Positions 47,035 through 60,154 of a stretch of 64,000 bases of DNA are shown piece by piece; position 1 is the first letter of the stretch; each line of letters begins with the position of its first letter. The notes under the pieces were generated by a model, which was not told where the DNA came from, ran no database searches, and saw nothing but the letters and a program-made list of their open reading frames with translations. A program made the position numbers and the translations under genes. Source of the stretch: Pohlia nutans (lineage: Eukaryota; Streptophyta; Bryopsida; Bryales; Mniaceae); contig CM040086.1 in NCBI GenBank assembly GCA_022496805.1, positions 10,294,501 to 10,358,500 of the forward strand. The letters are read 5' to 3'.

Positions 47035-47650
47035 AGAGAAGGTTCCAAGAGTGAATTTTTTTACAAATTTACAATTGACTTTGACATGTTTTTCCTTCCT
47101 ACTAAGCATCATTTAGTACTTGTCTTATTGGTTCAAAAATGATGATGATCGTCAAGCCATTTTCCTAGAGACAAATCTTCATCCTTTGTACATACTCCCT
47201 CCGTTTCAAAATAAGAATTCACACTCATTTCTCAATCTCATTTTTGGTGCAAGTTAAAAAAACCAATTATGCCTTGTCTTTCCTCCGTTCTAGATTTTTT
47301 TATACAAAAATCTATTAAATAAGTTCTTGAATGATGGTTCCAACACCAAGGCAAGAATATTAGTGTTATGACCGCCCCATGAAAAACATGTTTTCTGTTC
47401 AATGGGATACAATGTCCAGTTGAAGAAAATTAAGAATATAATTTTTATTTTTATTTTTATTTTTTTGAACTAGGGTATCATGTGGAGATGACGATTGGGA
47501 AATGAACCCCAAGAATTCCTTTGGTCGGTGAGGCTGAGTTGCTGCTGCATTCAACCGTATCTTTGTCAGGGTCGCCTACAGTATACGGACATAATGGTTT
47601 TTTTTGTTTTTTTGTTTTTGGTTTTTGGGCACAAATTGATAATGGTACAT
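47035..47650. other. Spacer with a lone Stowaway end
   Basis: TACTCCCTCCGTTTCAAAAT at about 47192 is a Stowaway terminus whose partner I cannot find. No gene. Confidence 0.5.
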
Positions 47651-48238
47651 TTAACCCCTTAACGTACCAGGGTGTCCCTGGAATTGACAATTTGAGAAAA
47701 AACATTATAAACTACCATTTAGAAGAATATTCTGGAATTGATATACATATGAAAGTTCTAGATCTTGAATTTTAGATTCCATCCGTACGGTTCGATTCAC
47801 TAATACAACCACCAATATTTAATTATAAAATTTGAAAGTTAAAATTAAAAATTCCTTCTAAATTCGATTACAAACTAAATTTCAATCTTTTTTGAGTAAA
47901 TTTTTTTGGAATGAGTTTGAAATGAGATACTCTTAAGTGTGGTGATACTTTGAAATTTTTGTGTTTCTTAAATTTATGACCTCATTTTTCACGATTCCAC
48001 TTTGAACTAGAGTCAATACAATTTTGGCTTGGTCAACGACTTGACATACTTCTACATTTGCAATTTTAGAAAAATATGTACTCTAGTATGACTAAATCTA
48101 GCCATTAGATAGGACAACAACTTGGTGAAGAATCTCCAAAAAATTGGATGAGTTTCATCCAAGCGTTGATGAGAACGTGAGAAGGCTTTGAAATCATTCG
48201 TCGTCCAGTTTCTGGACGCTGTGACGTTTAGGGGTTAA
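47651..48238 (+). mobile_element. piggyBac-like TTAA element, subfamily B, 588 bp
   Basis: TTAA at 47651-47654 and 48235-48238. Ends CCCCTTAACGTACC and GTGACGTTTAGGGG. Same family as 63255-63836 (AAAGTTCTAGATCTTGAATT against AAAGTTCTAGATTTTGAATT). Confidence 0.85.
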
Positions 48239-48812
48239 CCCCTAACCGCCCAACCATGCATATTTTGCTTGATGTACAGATTTCATCCGCAATTTCTCAT
48301 CCGTCATGCACTTTTTGTAGTGTGATTTTTTTACTGATTTTTTTTATGGGAAGTTAGCTTCATGTATGTGTGATCCGATCGAAAAGGAAACAATTTATGA
48401 AAAAATTATGCCTCATTTCGTGTTGCAGTGTTTCACCCAAAAGTTTGAAGATTTTAGTCTAAAAGTGTTCTTGAAAAAATAAACTCATAAAATCAAGCAT
48501 CCAAAAAATCTTCAAAAATCACTACACCTAGAGTACTACATTATAAGCCATCACAACAAATTTCATCCCCATACAATCAATATCTTATTCGTAATCGAAT
48601 TACAAAATAATTTTTTATTTTATGTTTCAAAAATTATAGAAAAATATTAGTGATAGCAATCAAAGATCTAACCATATAGATTGAATCTAAATTTCAAAAT
48701 GTATAATTTTTGTTTGGACATCCAGCTTCAAATATTCATGTTAGTTGCATTTTATAACGCATCTTTGCAAAACTGCCCAAATTGGACATAGGTGAGGACG
48801 TTTAGGGGTTAA
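48235..48812 (+). mobile_element. piggyBac-like TTAA element, subfamily C, intact 578-bp copy
   Basis: Shares TTAA 48235-48238 with the previous element and 48809-48812 with the next. Ends CCCCTAACCGCC and GACGTTTAGGGG. Best reference copy for the broken ones at 28584 and 35090. Confidence 0.85.
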
Positions 48813-49141
48813 CCCCTAAACTTACTAACCCTTTGAACAGAAGTAGATGTCAGCCTTAAAACGTAGATATTAACATGGCTCAAATGTACATGAGGTGTAC
48901 ATGACAGGTCCATTGCAAGCATAAAATCTATCCAACAAATTTGAAATTCTTGTATTTCAAGGCCTCTCCAACATTATCAGCATCTCCCCATCACAAGGGA
49001 TTGACTTTAAAATTGGTAAAGAACCTAATGGGCTTGCCAAGATGACTTGGATGAAAGTCATCCGAGATTGTATGAGAAATTTACAAGGCTTTGAATTTGT
49101 TCATGATTCAGTTTTTGAACGCTAGAACGTTCAGGGGTTAA
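48809..49141 (+). mobile_element. piggyBac-like TTAA MITE, subfamily A, 333 bp
   Basis: Ends CCCCTAAACTTACTAACC and GAACGTTCAGGGG with TTAA at 48809-48812 and 49138-49141. Reverse complement of 39014-39343. Confidence 0.8.
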
Positions 49142-49420
49142 ACATAAATATTAGCATGGCTCAAATGTACATGAGGTGTACATGACAGGTCTATTTCAAG
49201 CATAAAATCTACCCAACAAATTTGAGATACTTGTATTTGAAGGCCTCTCTAATATTATCAACATCTCTACATCACAAGAGATTGACTTTAATTGGTAAAG
49301 AACCTAATGAGCTTGCAAAGATGACTTGGATGAAAGTCATCCGACATTGAATGAGAAAGTTACAAGGCTTTGAATCTGTTCATGATTCAGTTTCTGAACG
49401 CTGGAACGTTTCAGGGTTAA
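49142..49420 (+). mobile_element. Partial tandem copy of subfamily A
   Basis: Repeats about 48866-49141 (ATGGCTCAAATGTACATGAG onward) and ends AACGTTTCAGGG-TTAA at 49417-49420, but lacks the left end. It begins directly after the TTAA of the previous copy, so a tandem duplication or end deletion is likely. Confidence 0.7.
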
Positions 49421-49834
49421 TACGTTAATGAAAATGTGGGGTCTCAATGTCTCTGCCTCTCAGGACTCCAAGAGCCTCTGAAAATGTGCAAGAGCATCCG
49501 TGGCTATGAGGAACCAGTTCGCTACACCCAAATCACCATAAACTAGGGGCGTGTGAATGGAGTGGGTACATTCATCCGTTGTGGCAAAATTTCATCCAAA
49601 TCGGATGAATTTCACCACAATATTTTGCTTGATTGCTCTAAGGAATTCAAGCTATCTTCCAATCAAAGTTTGATAATTTTAGCCAAAGAATATTATGAAT
49701 TTTGCAAAGAATAATGGACCCAATAAAACAGTATTACATGGACATTATTTAGACCTTGGTAGAACCGTGACTAGTAGTAGCAAGAACTTTGGTCCTTTTT
49801 CAAAGTCGGTGTGAATAAAGTGTTTTTTCAACTC

Positions 49835-50782
49835 ACCCCTCGTTTGATGTTTACGAGATTGAACATGACTCATAGTCATCAATCACATACATGTACTTAG
49901 GTAAAATTTCTCTTTCCATATCTTACAACTCCTAAATGAATTTAACTTATTCGCATGTTATAAACCCCTCATGATCCCGACAACCATATTTTAGATGATT
50001 TTGGGTTGCTCTCAACTCCAAAGAGCTATAAATTTTTCATTTGGTATCAATATTCAATAAAAACATGTTGGAAAAGATGCTTTTACTCTTCTAGTATGTG
50101 TAATAAATGTTACAAATTGATCCAAGATGTACATAATTTTTAGGAATCAGTTTGTACACGGGGTTTAGTTTTAGTTCACCAAAAGTACAATTTGATGGCT
50201 GCAACTTCAAAGGCTAATATTTCCTTCATTCAATGTTTGTTTTCAATATAAAAGAATTGTTGGGTTAGATTCCCCTTGAATTCTAGTTGTTATGGTACAA
50301 TTCTCATGTCAATCCAAGTTGATTTGAATTTTTAGAAATCATTTTAGGACACGGGTCAATTTGAACACTTTTTGCTTTTTGGGTGTAATGGGTCACTTTT
50401 GGGGCTACTTTAAAACATTTCAAAGCCAATTTTGGATGCATCAAAGATATTTATTAAAAAATAATAATATCAATGTGTTTATATGATGATTTCAAATCAC
50501 TTTATAATTTAAGATTTTTTTCATTTAAGTAGATTTAGAAATAGAATTTCAACTATAATGTGTTGCTAGAAATTTTTTAACATCCTTTTCCAACACTAAA
50601 ACATTAAAATTTTGCAACCGATGCGGCCAAATGACTCCAAATTTGATTCATATCATTTACAACACGTACGCTACAAGCCATTGTACGGCTGAGATTTCTA
50701 TACCTCATTTACATTTGGACCTATAATACTTCAAAAGCATGATGTTTTTAAACCCCAAAAGCTAGGGATGTTTAGGGATTAA
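49835..50782 (-). mobile_element. TTAA element, subfamily F, worn
   Basis: The right end ATGTTTAGGGA-TTAA (50779-50782) is recognisable; the left end near 49835 (CACCCCTCG) is worn. The inside resembles the reverse complement of 62219-63202, with repeated GGCTGCAACTTC and TCCAAGTTGATTTG-type blocks. Confidence 0.45.
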
Positions 50783-51935
50783 ACAACAAATTCTAACAAA
50801 CTGAAATATATTAATCAAATACCCAATATTTTTGGTGTTTTTTCACTTGCCATCACATAAGCTTCTTTGGATGCGCGTTGTGAAGGGTACATACTGTAGT
50901 CGGTAGCCAGGATTGGATAAATTTTTTATAAAAGAAGAACCCAAATCTATAGGAAATCATTTTTCAAAAAAATCTATTGTATATGGTAAAAAGGGAATCT
51001 TAAAGAATATCCACATCTTTAGACATTTGTTGAAAATAAATTTTTCCAGAAAATATTTTTTCAGCATAACATGCTGACCTTGATGGCCAGGCACGACAAC
51101 TAACTTGATTGACGAGTATCGTGACCTTGATGATTACCCCTTAGCCACTAGTTTATTGCGGAGGTGTTGCTCCATTTATGATATATATATATATATACAC
51201 ACACAAGGAATGTAAACTCTTTTTGTTCAAAACAAATGTTGATTTGTCCATAGAACAGATCATCTACTTAATTAAGAAAATTTTAAAGATGAATTTGGAA
51301 TGAATCTAATAAATTTGAAATAGAATTAAAATTTTCCATGATAATTGATCTAGGTAGGTTATTACAAGTATCAAATCATTTTATTTTATATTATCATTTG
51401 AAACATATATAAAATTATAACTACGTTGTGGACTATTCCAACATACATTATTTGAAAAATGAGATTGTTGAATGTTTCGAAGAATCATAAATTATGGTTG
51501 TTTGAAAGTTCAAAAACAATACGCGTATTCAAATGAATGGGAAACTTTCAAAACTTCTACTTTGGAGTGCCAAAAACCAAGTCCCTTGAAAATGATCAAT
51601 CAAGTTTTGTTCAAAAGTGTGTCCAAAGCAACTACACTGTACGACAAATCAAAACATGAGAATTCTCGCCTCAGTAAAGTTTGGTGGGAGTCAAAAGGAG
51701 GGGATGCAATCAGAATTTTGTTCTATATGTAACCCTTGTCCTCTCAAAAAGAAGGAAAAGAAAGGAAAAGAAAGGAAAAGAAAGGAAAAGAAAGGAAAAA
51801 AAATGGAAACATGGGCAAGTCAATGTAGATCAATAGTAACGTATTTATGGTCAATGGAGGTGTTCTCAGAAAAAGAGTTTCTCTCCAGCAATTTTATTAT
51901 TATTATTATTATTATTATATATGAGGTAAATAAAT

Positions 51936-52087
<152 letters not shown>

Positions 52088-52583
52088 ATTAAGGTAAGAG
52101 TTTGGCCAAAAATTTCCAAAAAGGAAAAAAATGAGAAAAAATGAGAAAAAAAACCTTCATTAGAAAATTTCAACCCAATTTATATTTATCCTCGTTTTAA
52201 AAAAATGGACCATATTTTGGTACCAAGGATAGACTTTGCTACCTTTATCTATTCATAATAATAATAATAATGTTATTGTTAGTATACTTCCTTTTCAAAT
52301 TTCTATTTATTTTAATTTAGAGACATAAGATTTTAAAACACAATAAGTTTTAGTAATAGTATTTTATTATATCCTACAAAAGATGCTTGAAAATTACAAA
52401 TAAACAGTCTTATAACAACTTTTGGAGAGTAATGGAGTGGCACTACACTAAATGAATACACTATTGGGACATTTTTTGACTTTTGGAGATATAGTGTCTT
52501 GTAAAGAAAAATTACTATAAAAATAAAAATGATAAAAACTTCAAGTTAACCTTTTGAATGTACTGTTCCAATGACAATGAATG

Positions 52584-52600
52584 TCAATTATTTATTATTA

Positions 52601-52648
<48 letters not shown>
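52584..52648. repeat. (ATT)n microsatellite
   Basis: About 20 trinucleotide units, nearly perfect. Confidence 0.9.
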
Positions 52649-52870
52649 TTTGCTTTCATCTGTAATGGAAACGAGAGAGTTATTACTACGGCTATAGACA
52701 TGTACAATAATGTTGCATAAGTTTCCGAATAAACTCAAGCTATACATGTGCAACCTTTGAAACAATTGGAAATCAATATTCTATATATAAAAGGTAGTGG
52801 TTTTGACCTCTACAAAAGTCATTTTTCAATAGCAAAGAACTTAATATTAAAGATTACAGGCACTCCACTA

Positions 52871-53924
52871 GGGTAGACTAAAAGCGCCATGCTGCGTATA
52901 GTAGAGACAATCCGCGTTAAAGTCTAAGTTGTCTACGCCAAAACGTAAGTTCTCTACGCTAAAACCTAAGCCTTCTACCCTCATATCAACGCATGCGGGG
53001 TGGCATAAGGTAAGGTAGCCTAGGCTTTGGAGTAGGCTATGAAAGAGAGGTTTTTCCTTTCTTGTAGGTGGTAAAAACCACTTGCCCGTCAAAACCCTCT
53101 ATTGCCATTTCTTGCCCTCACACTGTCCCTGTAATTATCCATGGATTCTCTGGTTTACTGCTCATGAACCCTTGAAACTTAATTACTCAAATCCACGGCC
53201 ATGTATGTCCTATTTCTTTATATCTACCTCAAATTCATACACAATGATACCCGCTCTACAAGCTTCAAGTGTCAAAACTGTAGATCTACAACATCCGCGC
53301 ACGCAATCGGTCTGTCTAAAACCTAGAAGGCCAGATCTAGAACACAACATGCATAATTTCGCCCTTTTTGTACTAAGGGACTTAAATACTAATCGCAAAA
53401 TCTCAATGTCAATGTACAGTGGTCCTATCCTAGCCTCATCAATTCTCCTTGCTAACACAAAACTCTTCTAAAGTTCTAACAACACACACTAACATACCTC
53501 CATCAACACACACACAAGTATTACTTCCACTGACACACATGAGACGAGACATGAGAACTAGTGAGAATGAAGGGAATGAGAGCTCAAAACCCTCACTACC
53601 CCCTCTAAACCCTAAACGCCACAAACGGATATCATCCACGTTGCCGTGTCTCCATTCATCATGGCCCTCGCCTTGGTATTGGACTTGGTCTTGGCTTTGA
53701 TCTCGGCATTGGCATCATCTCGATAGTGGCCCTGGTCCTGATCTCGGCAGTGGCTCTAATCCTAATCTTGGTACTGGCCGTGGTCCTGGAGCAACATTGG
53801 CTCTAAATGATCTAGAGGTCTATTTAGCTTTTTAAATAAGGAAATTTCTCCCATTAACATAGGCAGCCTAGGCTTTAATGCGAGTTACATGTGACATACA
53901 AAGCATGGCTCTTTTGGTCCACCC
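52871..53924. mobile_element. TIR element, family M, 1.05 kb
   Basis: GGGTAGACTAAAAGCGCCAT at the left is inverted at the right as AGCATGGCTCTTTTGGTCCACCC without the last bases, flanked by TA on both sides. Same termini as the MITE at 15093-15217. The inside has overlapping frames on both strands (for example 53082-53471) with no recognised domain, plus a low-complexity stretch at 53640-53800. Confidence 0.6.
53640..53800. repeat. Degenerate minisatellite
   Basis: Imperfect repetition of GGCCTTGGTATTGGACTTGG-like and TGGCCCTGGTCCTGATCTCGG blocks. Any frame across it gives a hydrophobic Leu/Val/Ile/Gly run. Confidence 0.55.
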
Positions 53925-55020
53925 TAATAAGCTATTCACATAAGCTGGAAATTTGTGTACCGCAAAAATAGTAAGCACATGTTTGATTGTTGATTGAAGC
54001 GATTTTATTTGATTTTTTTAGGGTATTTGCATGGTACGGTTGACCACATTGAGAAAATTTAAGGTTGTGCGATATCGTGGCTTTTGGTACGCATTTGTGC
54101 ACATTGTGAATTTTGTTTTAAAAACTATTTTTAAACCAATTAAAAATACATGTAGCAATGATACAATGAAATATGAAGTGAACTAACTTTTAAATTTATG
54201 TACGTATTAACCATAGAATATAATCTTAGCTTGTCAAAATGATTTTATCTTGAACATTTTGAGTATCAAATCTCTCATTCTAATAACACTTTGACAAATA
54301 TATCACTTGATCAATATATAATTGAATTTTGAATGTAAATATATTCCATGTTTGATTCTATATTTGAGTTTCTTTTAAAAATAAACTCACTTGCAAAATT
54401 TTATTCTCAAGGGCATTCAAAGGAGAAAACCATCAAAAAAATAATTCAAAGTAGAGAAACAATTCAAATATAGCAAAAAAACATATTTTAAAAATTTAAA
54501 ATGAAAAAAATGCAAGATTTTTTCTTCACGTATTTGAACATTGGAAAAACTTATAACTCAAAATTCCATCCACAAACCTCTTTTCTCCTTCTCTTTTAGA
54601 AATTTTGAGTGTACTATTGCATAATGACGAGGCACTAGATTTTTATATAAACATTTATTTAGATTACATATATGTCATTATTAACCTCTCTTTTTCTGGC
54701 ATTGATGGAGGACATAAAGTAGTTCAATTTTATTTTTTAAAATCTTCTATCACTAGTTTCTATTCATGAATTTCCAAATGTTTAAAAATTTGTAAAAGAT
54801 GTGCATTGCGACGCAAAAGTTGATTCACCTTACCATGCAACATCCTTTAGGCAGACGTGATTGAAGGCACTCTCATCACTTAGAAGGAACATGGCACTCT
54901 TGGTGGAAGTGGCAATGACAACTAGCAAACGCCTATGTATTGTAGGGACACTAATTCCCCTCACCTTTGAACGAATTGTGGTAAAAGACATGAATTCTCG
55001 TTGAACAGTAAATCACCCAT
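53925..55020. other. AT-rich spacer
   Basis: Nothing recognised. Confidence 0.4.
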
Positions 55021-55161
55021 TTAGTGTAGTAGAAAAGCAATCTTTTGACATCAAAAAATGATATGAAAGTGTGATGTCCAAAGCACTAGCTGGATGCCAA
55101 TAGTGATCTTGGGCACCAGTATTTCTTGATGTCGGAAGACCACCCTTTCTACTATTGTGAT
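55021..55161. mobile_element. CACTA-like microelement, worn ends
   Basis: TAGTGTAGTAGAAAAGCAAT at the left and CCACCCTTTCTACTATTGTG at the right, with an inner GATGTCCAAAGCAC / GGGCACC-type fold like that at 46301. Confidence 0.5.
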
Positions 55162-55627
55162 AACAACTAAAGTTCACTTGGATGTGAAATTTGGATGATC
55201 AATTATTTCAAAGATGGATGGCTATTGATTCAATTTTGGATGAAATTAGACCAATCCTACTAGACACATTCACCAAGTTGGCAAGTTTTGCCTGTAAATG
55301 AAAGGCAGCAATCGGGTGATGTACTGTTAAACAGTGTTTTTCTTGTTCCTCTCAGATTACAGAAATGGGGTTTCTCCCAAAGTCAAAGGTGGAGTGCATT
55401 GGCGTCGTGTTGTAACATGAGATACTTGGGGACGTCTGGAGAAATGGTAACAATGGACCACTATTTGTACTCACACTGAACCTGCACGATTTCACCAGAC
55501 GATAGAGACGACTAATAAATAAAGAAATACGTTTATTGCAGGGGCTCACGTTTCATGATTTGACAACACAACCATGCAAACACATTCTGTGCCTGGCACT
55601 AAAATAAACCTAGAAGCTTGCTCACAT

Positions 55628-55845
55628 TTAACCCCTTAAGGACCAAGGACTCATGGTTTTAAAATGTGAAACATGTAATTTAGATGAGACCAAATTTTAT
55701 ACCAATAGAATCAGTGAAGAACATTATAAGTGTTGATAAAAAGAAAGAAGCAAATTTGAACAAAAGAAGTTCACTTAGGATCTACTCAAAACTACTAAAA
55801 CAAACATGAGGCTCAATTTGGGTTTCTTGATTCTTTAAGGGTTAA
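55628..55845. mobile_element. piggyBac-like TTAA MITE, 218 bp
   Basis: TTAA at 55628-55631 and 55842-55845. Ends CCCCTTAAGGACCAAGG and, inverted, CCCTTAAAGAATCAAG. Confidence 0.7.
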
Positions 55846-55863
55846 TTAGTGTAACAAGTACAT

Positions 55864-56425
55864 TAATTCTTAAAGGATCATCAGGCCCCTCACGCTACTT
55901 TTGGAATTAGAAAGTGAGGAAATTTGAATTGTTGGGCCTGAATTGTAGTGTGAGTAACAAAGAGACACTGGCTCTTTTTGTGAGATAAATTCATGGGTAC
56001 TTCCTAATTGAAAATTTATAAAAAGTGCAATTTTTTGTGATTTTTTTGAGTTGCAAGGAGGCTATTTTGGCGTCACTTCATACCCTCATATCTCCCTCCT
56101 CACACCTCCAAATTACGTAAATCTTTTTACACGTGTTTAAAATGACAATCTCTACCCATGATAAAAATTTCAAAATTTTTGGAGCACTTTTAGCATATGT
56201 ACAAAATACCTCGTCTGAGTTCCATCAATCTTCTCAACGGTGGCATTTTCTCAAAAATTGTGCAATTTTGTTGATTCGTTTTTCATACAAAAAGTACGTA
56301 AGTCTTTTTTCATTTCAACAGTGCCAATCGTCAAAACTACCCCACACCAATGAGGAATCAAATGTTGTTACAAGAGCTAGTCAAGGAAACAAGAGCTAAG
56401 TTCAACACCCCGGATCCTTTACGTA
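55864..56425 (-). mobile_element. TTAA element, subfamily D, decayed inverse copy
   Basis: Reverse-complement match to 46481-47034 along its whole length (CTCACACCTCCAAATTACGT, CAACGGTGGCATTTTCTC, ACAAGAGCTAGTCAAGGAAA). Left TTAATTCTTAAAGGATCA; right end GGATCCTTTACGTATAA is worn. Confidence 0.7.
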
Positions 56426-56691
56426 TAACTTTGTGTAGCCAAGCTATGAGAGAGTTCATTCCCCGGCAGTGTCTGTGTATGCAAGTTCATGTAGAAGCTA
56501 CTGTTCGCCATGATTTTGCACCGACACTGAAAACTTAGGCATGTTGTGCATGCAACAAAGCTTTGAAGCCCTGGCTTGTAGGTCAGAGGGAAAGTACAGT
56601 CTGTACCCCATTCATGCATGACAAACTTACACTCATACTGGGACTGCTAAGAAACAAACTTTTCATCTCCCTCTTTTGATCCTTTGTTGAT

Positions 56692-56874
56692 TACCGTGGT
56701 ACATGATTGGATTCGCCACTAATTATATGATTCTATTGAGGGACAAAATTTTAGGAATTTGTTTTTCACTTTTTTTTGAAATGCAAAGATGAAAATTTTC
56801 AAAAAGTAGAAGTGCCAAATGTGGTTTTTAAATATTCAACACCCTATATATGAATCCAATCGTGTACCACGGTA
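56692..56874. mobile_element. TACCGTAG-family MITE, 183 bp
   Basis: The left end TACCGTGGTACATGATTGGA and the inverted right end TACCGTGGTACACGATTGGA differ at one of 20 positions. Non-coding. Confidence 0.75.
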
Positions 56875-58696
56875 GGTGTTTACAACATTCTCAATCAGGG
56901 AAACCATCTTATTTGTGCCCCTGTGTATCATATAGTGTACGTATCGAAATTTTTAATGTAAGACACTAATTTATAGACATCACAAATTGGCATAAATAGT
57001 TACATGACACAAACTCATATAGTGATTTACCTTATATGGGAGTACAATATCTTGGCATGGCAAAGGAGATTTAGTGTGGGGCTAGTTGATTCTTTGATTA
57101 TACTTGATTGTGCAACTCAATATGTTGTAACCAAACTTGGGAACAACAAAGGGAGCAAGGTGGTTACACTAGTAGAAATGGTGGTATTTGGGCACCAAAG
57201 AATAGTGCATGAGCATGGTGCTCGAGTACTTCTTTTTCTACTATGCTGATTTTGGTTAATAGTTAAGATGATTGTTTAGTGCGTGTTGTATTGTGTGTCA
57301 ATATGCAATGGGTTGTTGTTCCTAGTGTAGGCAAATGATTGAATGTAAATTTCCGCTTTTGAAATTAGTCTCACACGTATTACTAGCCAAAAACAATGTA
57401 GTGTTATATAGCCTTCTTTTTGTGTGGTTGAAGTGGAATTAGACTATTTTGAGGTTATGAAGCATCAATGGCAAAGTAGACAGTTGTTTGTTGGGCACAA
57501 TAAGATAGCTATAAATGTCATGAGAGTGGGGTTTTTTTTGCCAAGAACATCTCCATTCTTTCACTAAAAGGTTTTGGTACGCAACAAAACTAGATGAAAA
57601 TGATGAGAACCTATTCAAATAGCTTCCAAGGAGTCAATCCTATTGTGTTAAGCAACGGTCTTTCAAATTTTAGATTTAATTGGTTATATCTTATACTTTG
57701 TTGTGACTGGTTTATTGACTATTTGGAGAATAGAGTTGGTGAGCGAGGATGAAGAACTTTAACTTGAAGAGCTTTTCAAATTGAACTTAAAATTTAGGCG
57801 CATTTATATTTAAAGTGGAGAGGTAAAGTTGCTCTTAAAGTATCCCCATCCATGTATTCAGAGGATCTAACATACGACTTAATAGAATGAATGAATGAAC
57901 ACTTTACATTGTTGAAATAAAATATTAAGTGTCCTTCCAAGTAGCCTTCAGGTCTCAATCCTATAGCAATGGGACTTCAAAACTAAGTTTAGTTGAATAT
58001 ATCCTATATTCTTCTTGTGTCCACCAAACAGTGTTACATGTAAGTTGACAAATTTTTCAAATATAGATATGGAATCCTAACTTGTGAGTTTTCACGTGCA
58101 AAGGTGCAGATGCTCTTACACCTTCAACACCTTGGAAACTACAAGCGGATTCAAATTTTGGATTGTTGAAATGCATCCAAGTTTTTTAGCATGTTTATTT
58201 AAGTTAAGAAAAAATCTGGGAACAAATTTCTATAGACATCCCTTTAAATATTTTATTTTATTTTTATAGGTGATCTCACCCCATTCCAATCTACATGCAT
58301 TTGATACCTAGTATGGATTATGGAATACAATTTTGGACAAAATAAAACCACAATGTCAAATATCATGTTGTCATGACCAAACATGAAGTGGTCATGATAA
58401 AAAAGAAATGTTTTTTTTTTAAAGCTTCTTTATGCTGCTTGAGCTTACATAAAAAGAAATTTGATAGGAAAACATTTATACAAGGTATATTAGAATTTTA
58501 GGGTTTTGAACTTTAAAGTTCTATAAAAAAACTCAATTTTAACAATTTTGAAGATCGGTAAATTGGATTAGAAAGTAGAAGGTGGCCCTCACACTTTCTT
58601 AGTTAAGACCATTTTCATTTGAAATTAGGAATCAGGTGAAAATCAACGTTTGATTGAAAAACGATCAAGCATGTCCCCAAGGGGCTCCTTGCGTGC
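56875..58696. other. Spacer with one CACTA microelement and worn family E pieces
   Basis: 57167-57247 reads CACTAGTAGAAATGGTGGTA ... TTCTTTTTCTACTATG, a small CACTA-like fold. 57620-57730 and 57945-58040 resemble family E (TCAATCCTATTGTG, TATCTTATACTTTGTTGTGA). No gene. Confidence 0.45.
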
Positions 58697-59092
58697 TTAA
58701 CCTCTAAAGGAGGTTGCATGCAAAAAAGGGTTGCAAGTGTTCTTTCATATGGTATTTCACCATGAAGACTATGGTATTGATAAAAACTGCAAATATGAAA
58801 TATAAAACTTGGAATGGGAACTAAATATTAAGAAATTATTTAATAATATGTGACATGGAAAAAAAGATATGGCTACTCAAATAGCGTTTTCTACATATTT
58901 TGAGTCTCGTACTAGGAAAATACACAATTGTTCTGTGACCTCACAATGGATGAAAATGCTCTTGAAAATCACCACATGCACAGTGCATAGAGATGCACCT
59001 CCTCAAAAAATCTCCCCTCCAAATTCACACTTTTACACCCCTTTGCTGATACTACTAGCGCATTAAATACCCCAACATCCTTTAAGGGTTGA
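58697..59092. mobile_element. Worn piggyBac-like TTAA element
   Basis: Left TTAA-CCTCTAAAGGAGG at 58697; right CATCCTTTAAGGG-TTGA at 59092. Ends pair roughly over 12 bp. Confidence 0.45.
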
Positions 59093-60154
59093 GGGTTAAT
59101 TGCCGGCGGTGCACGAGTACGTACAATTGGAATCATGGTTTTATTTTGGCACAAAACATTTGAAGTCACAACCGTGGTCTTTTTGCGGGGACAGAGGGAG
59201 TACGATTGGGAGGTTCGTCAGGTGCGGGTGCCTCTAGATGAGCATCGATGTGCATCCATGGATGGACAGAAGCCGGGCCAATGGTAGCCATCATTTTTTT
59301 TTGGTGTGAACAGTGAGGCATACCATGACAACAGGCTGATGCAGGCAAGTTTGTAATTTTTAGTATGAAGGAGTTGGACAGACTTTCGGAGGCCGCACTC
59401 ATGCAATTGGCCACTTTTCCGGGTTTTGGTCTGCAATGCTTATCAACACTGCTCAGTTTTTGCAGGCTTGTTTCGGATAATTCATCATTATTTCATCTCC
59501 ATAGCCCACATACATTATACTTCCGCAGCCTTTTGCAGTCTGTTGATAGGGCTTTCATTTGACCCATCATTCATTGGTGGCGGCCTCAGGAAGTTGGGTT
59601 TAAAATAGTGTATAAACTATTATTTTAATACTACTGCTACACCGAAATCTCCATATACTGTGGGTGCGTGGGTACATTCATCCACTTGAAAATATTCATC
59701 CAATGTGGATGAATTTTACCACAGAATTTTGGAAAAATAATTATTAGGAATACCTCTCGTGTCTCATTGTGTGGGCTTCTTTCAACACATGTGAACCCGC
59801 CTTTAGTCCTTGTCAACCATCCTCATCTGGTAAACTTATAATTGTATGTTTAAATAAATTTCAAAAATCTCTCGTTCTCCAAGAAAAATAATAAAAAATT
59901 AGAAAGAAAAACCAAACTATCTGTAAAGAGGCAATGTTGATGGCCCTTTGGTTTTCAAAAGGTTGGCTAAATTGAAGATGATCATTGGAGCAACTCTACT
60001 GTTTCTAGCAGCAAGGGTCTTTCCCGGCAGCTTCCTTGAGAATGGACGGCCTCGATCTATTGGAGACCATTAACAGATTTTCATCCAACCGTAAAGAGTG
60101 ACTCTTTTCAAATTCAAATGAGATTGGTCATACAGGTCTTTTAGAAATACATAA
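59093..60154. other. Spacer with a lone Stowaway-like end
   Basis: GGGGACAGAGGGAGTAC at about 59185 is a Stowaway-type end with no evident partner. 59200-59600 is more mixed in base composition, but I recognise no protein in any frame. Confidence 0.4.

Noticed and set aside
48795..48825. CCCTAAA / TTTAGGG motifs resembling plant telomere repeats
   Set aside because: Each occurrence is a single unit at the edge of a TTAA element, in inverted orientation at the two ends, never in tandem arrays.
53082..53471. 129-codon frame inside the family M element as a gene
   Set aside because: Overlaps frames on the other strand, has no recognised motif and sits in a TIR element; could be a captured fragment but nothing supports function.
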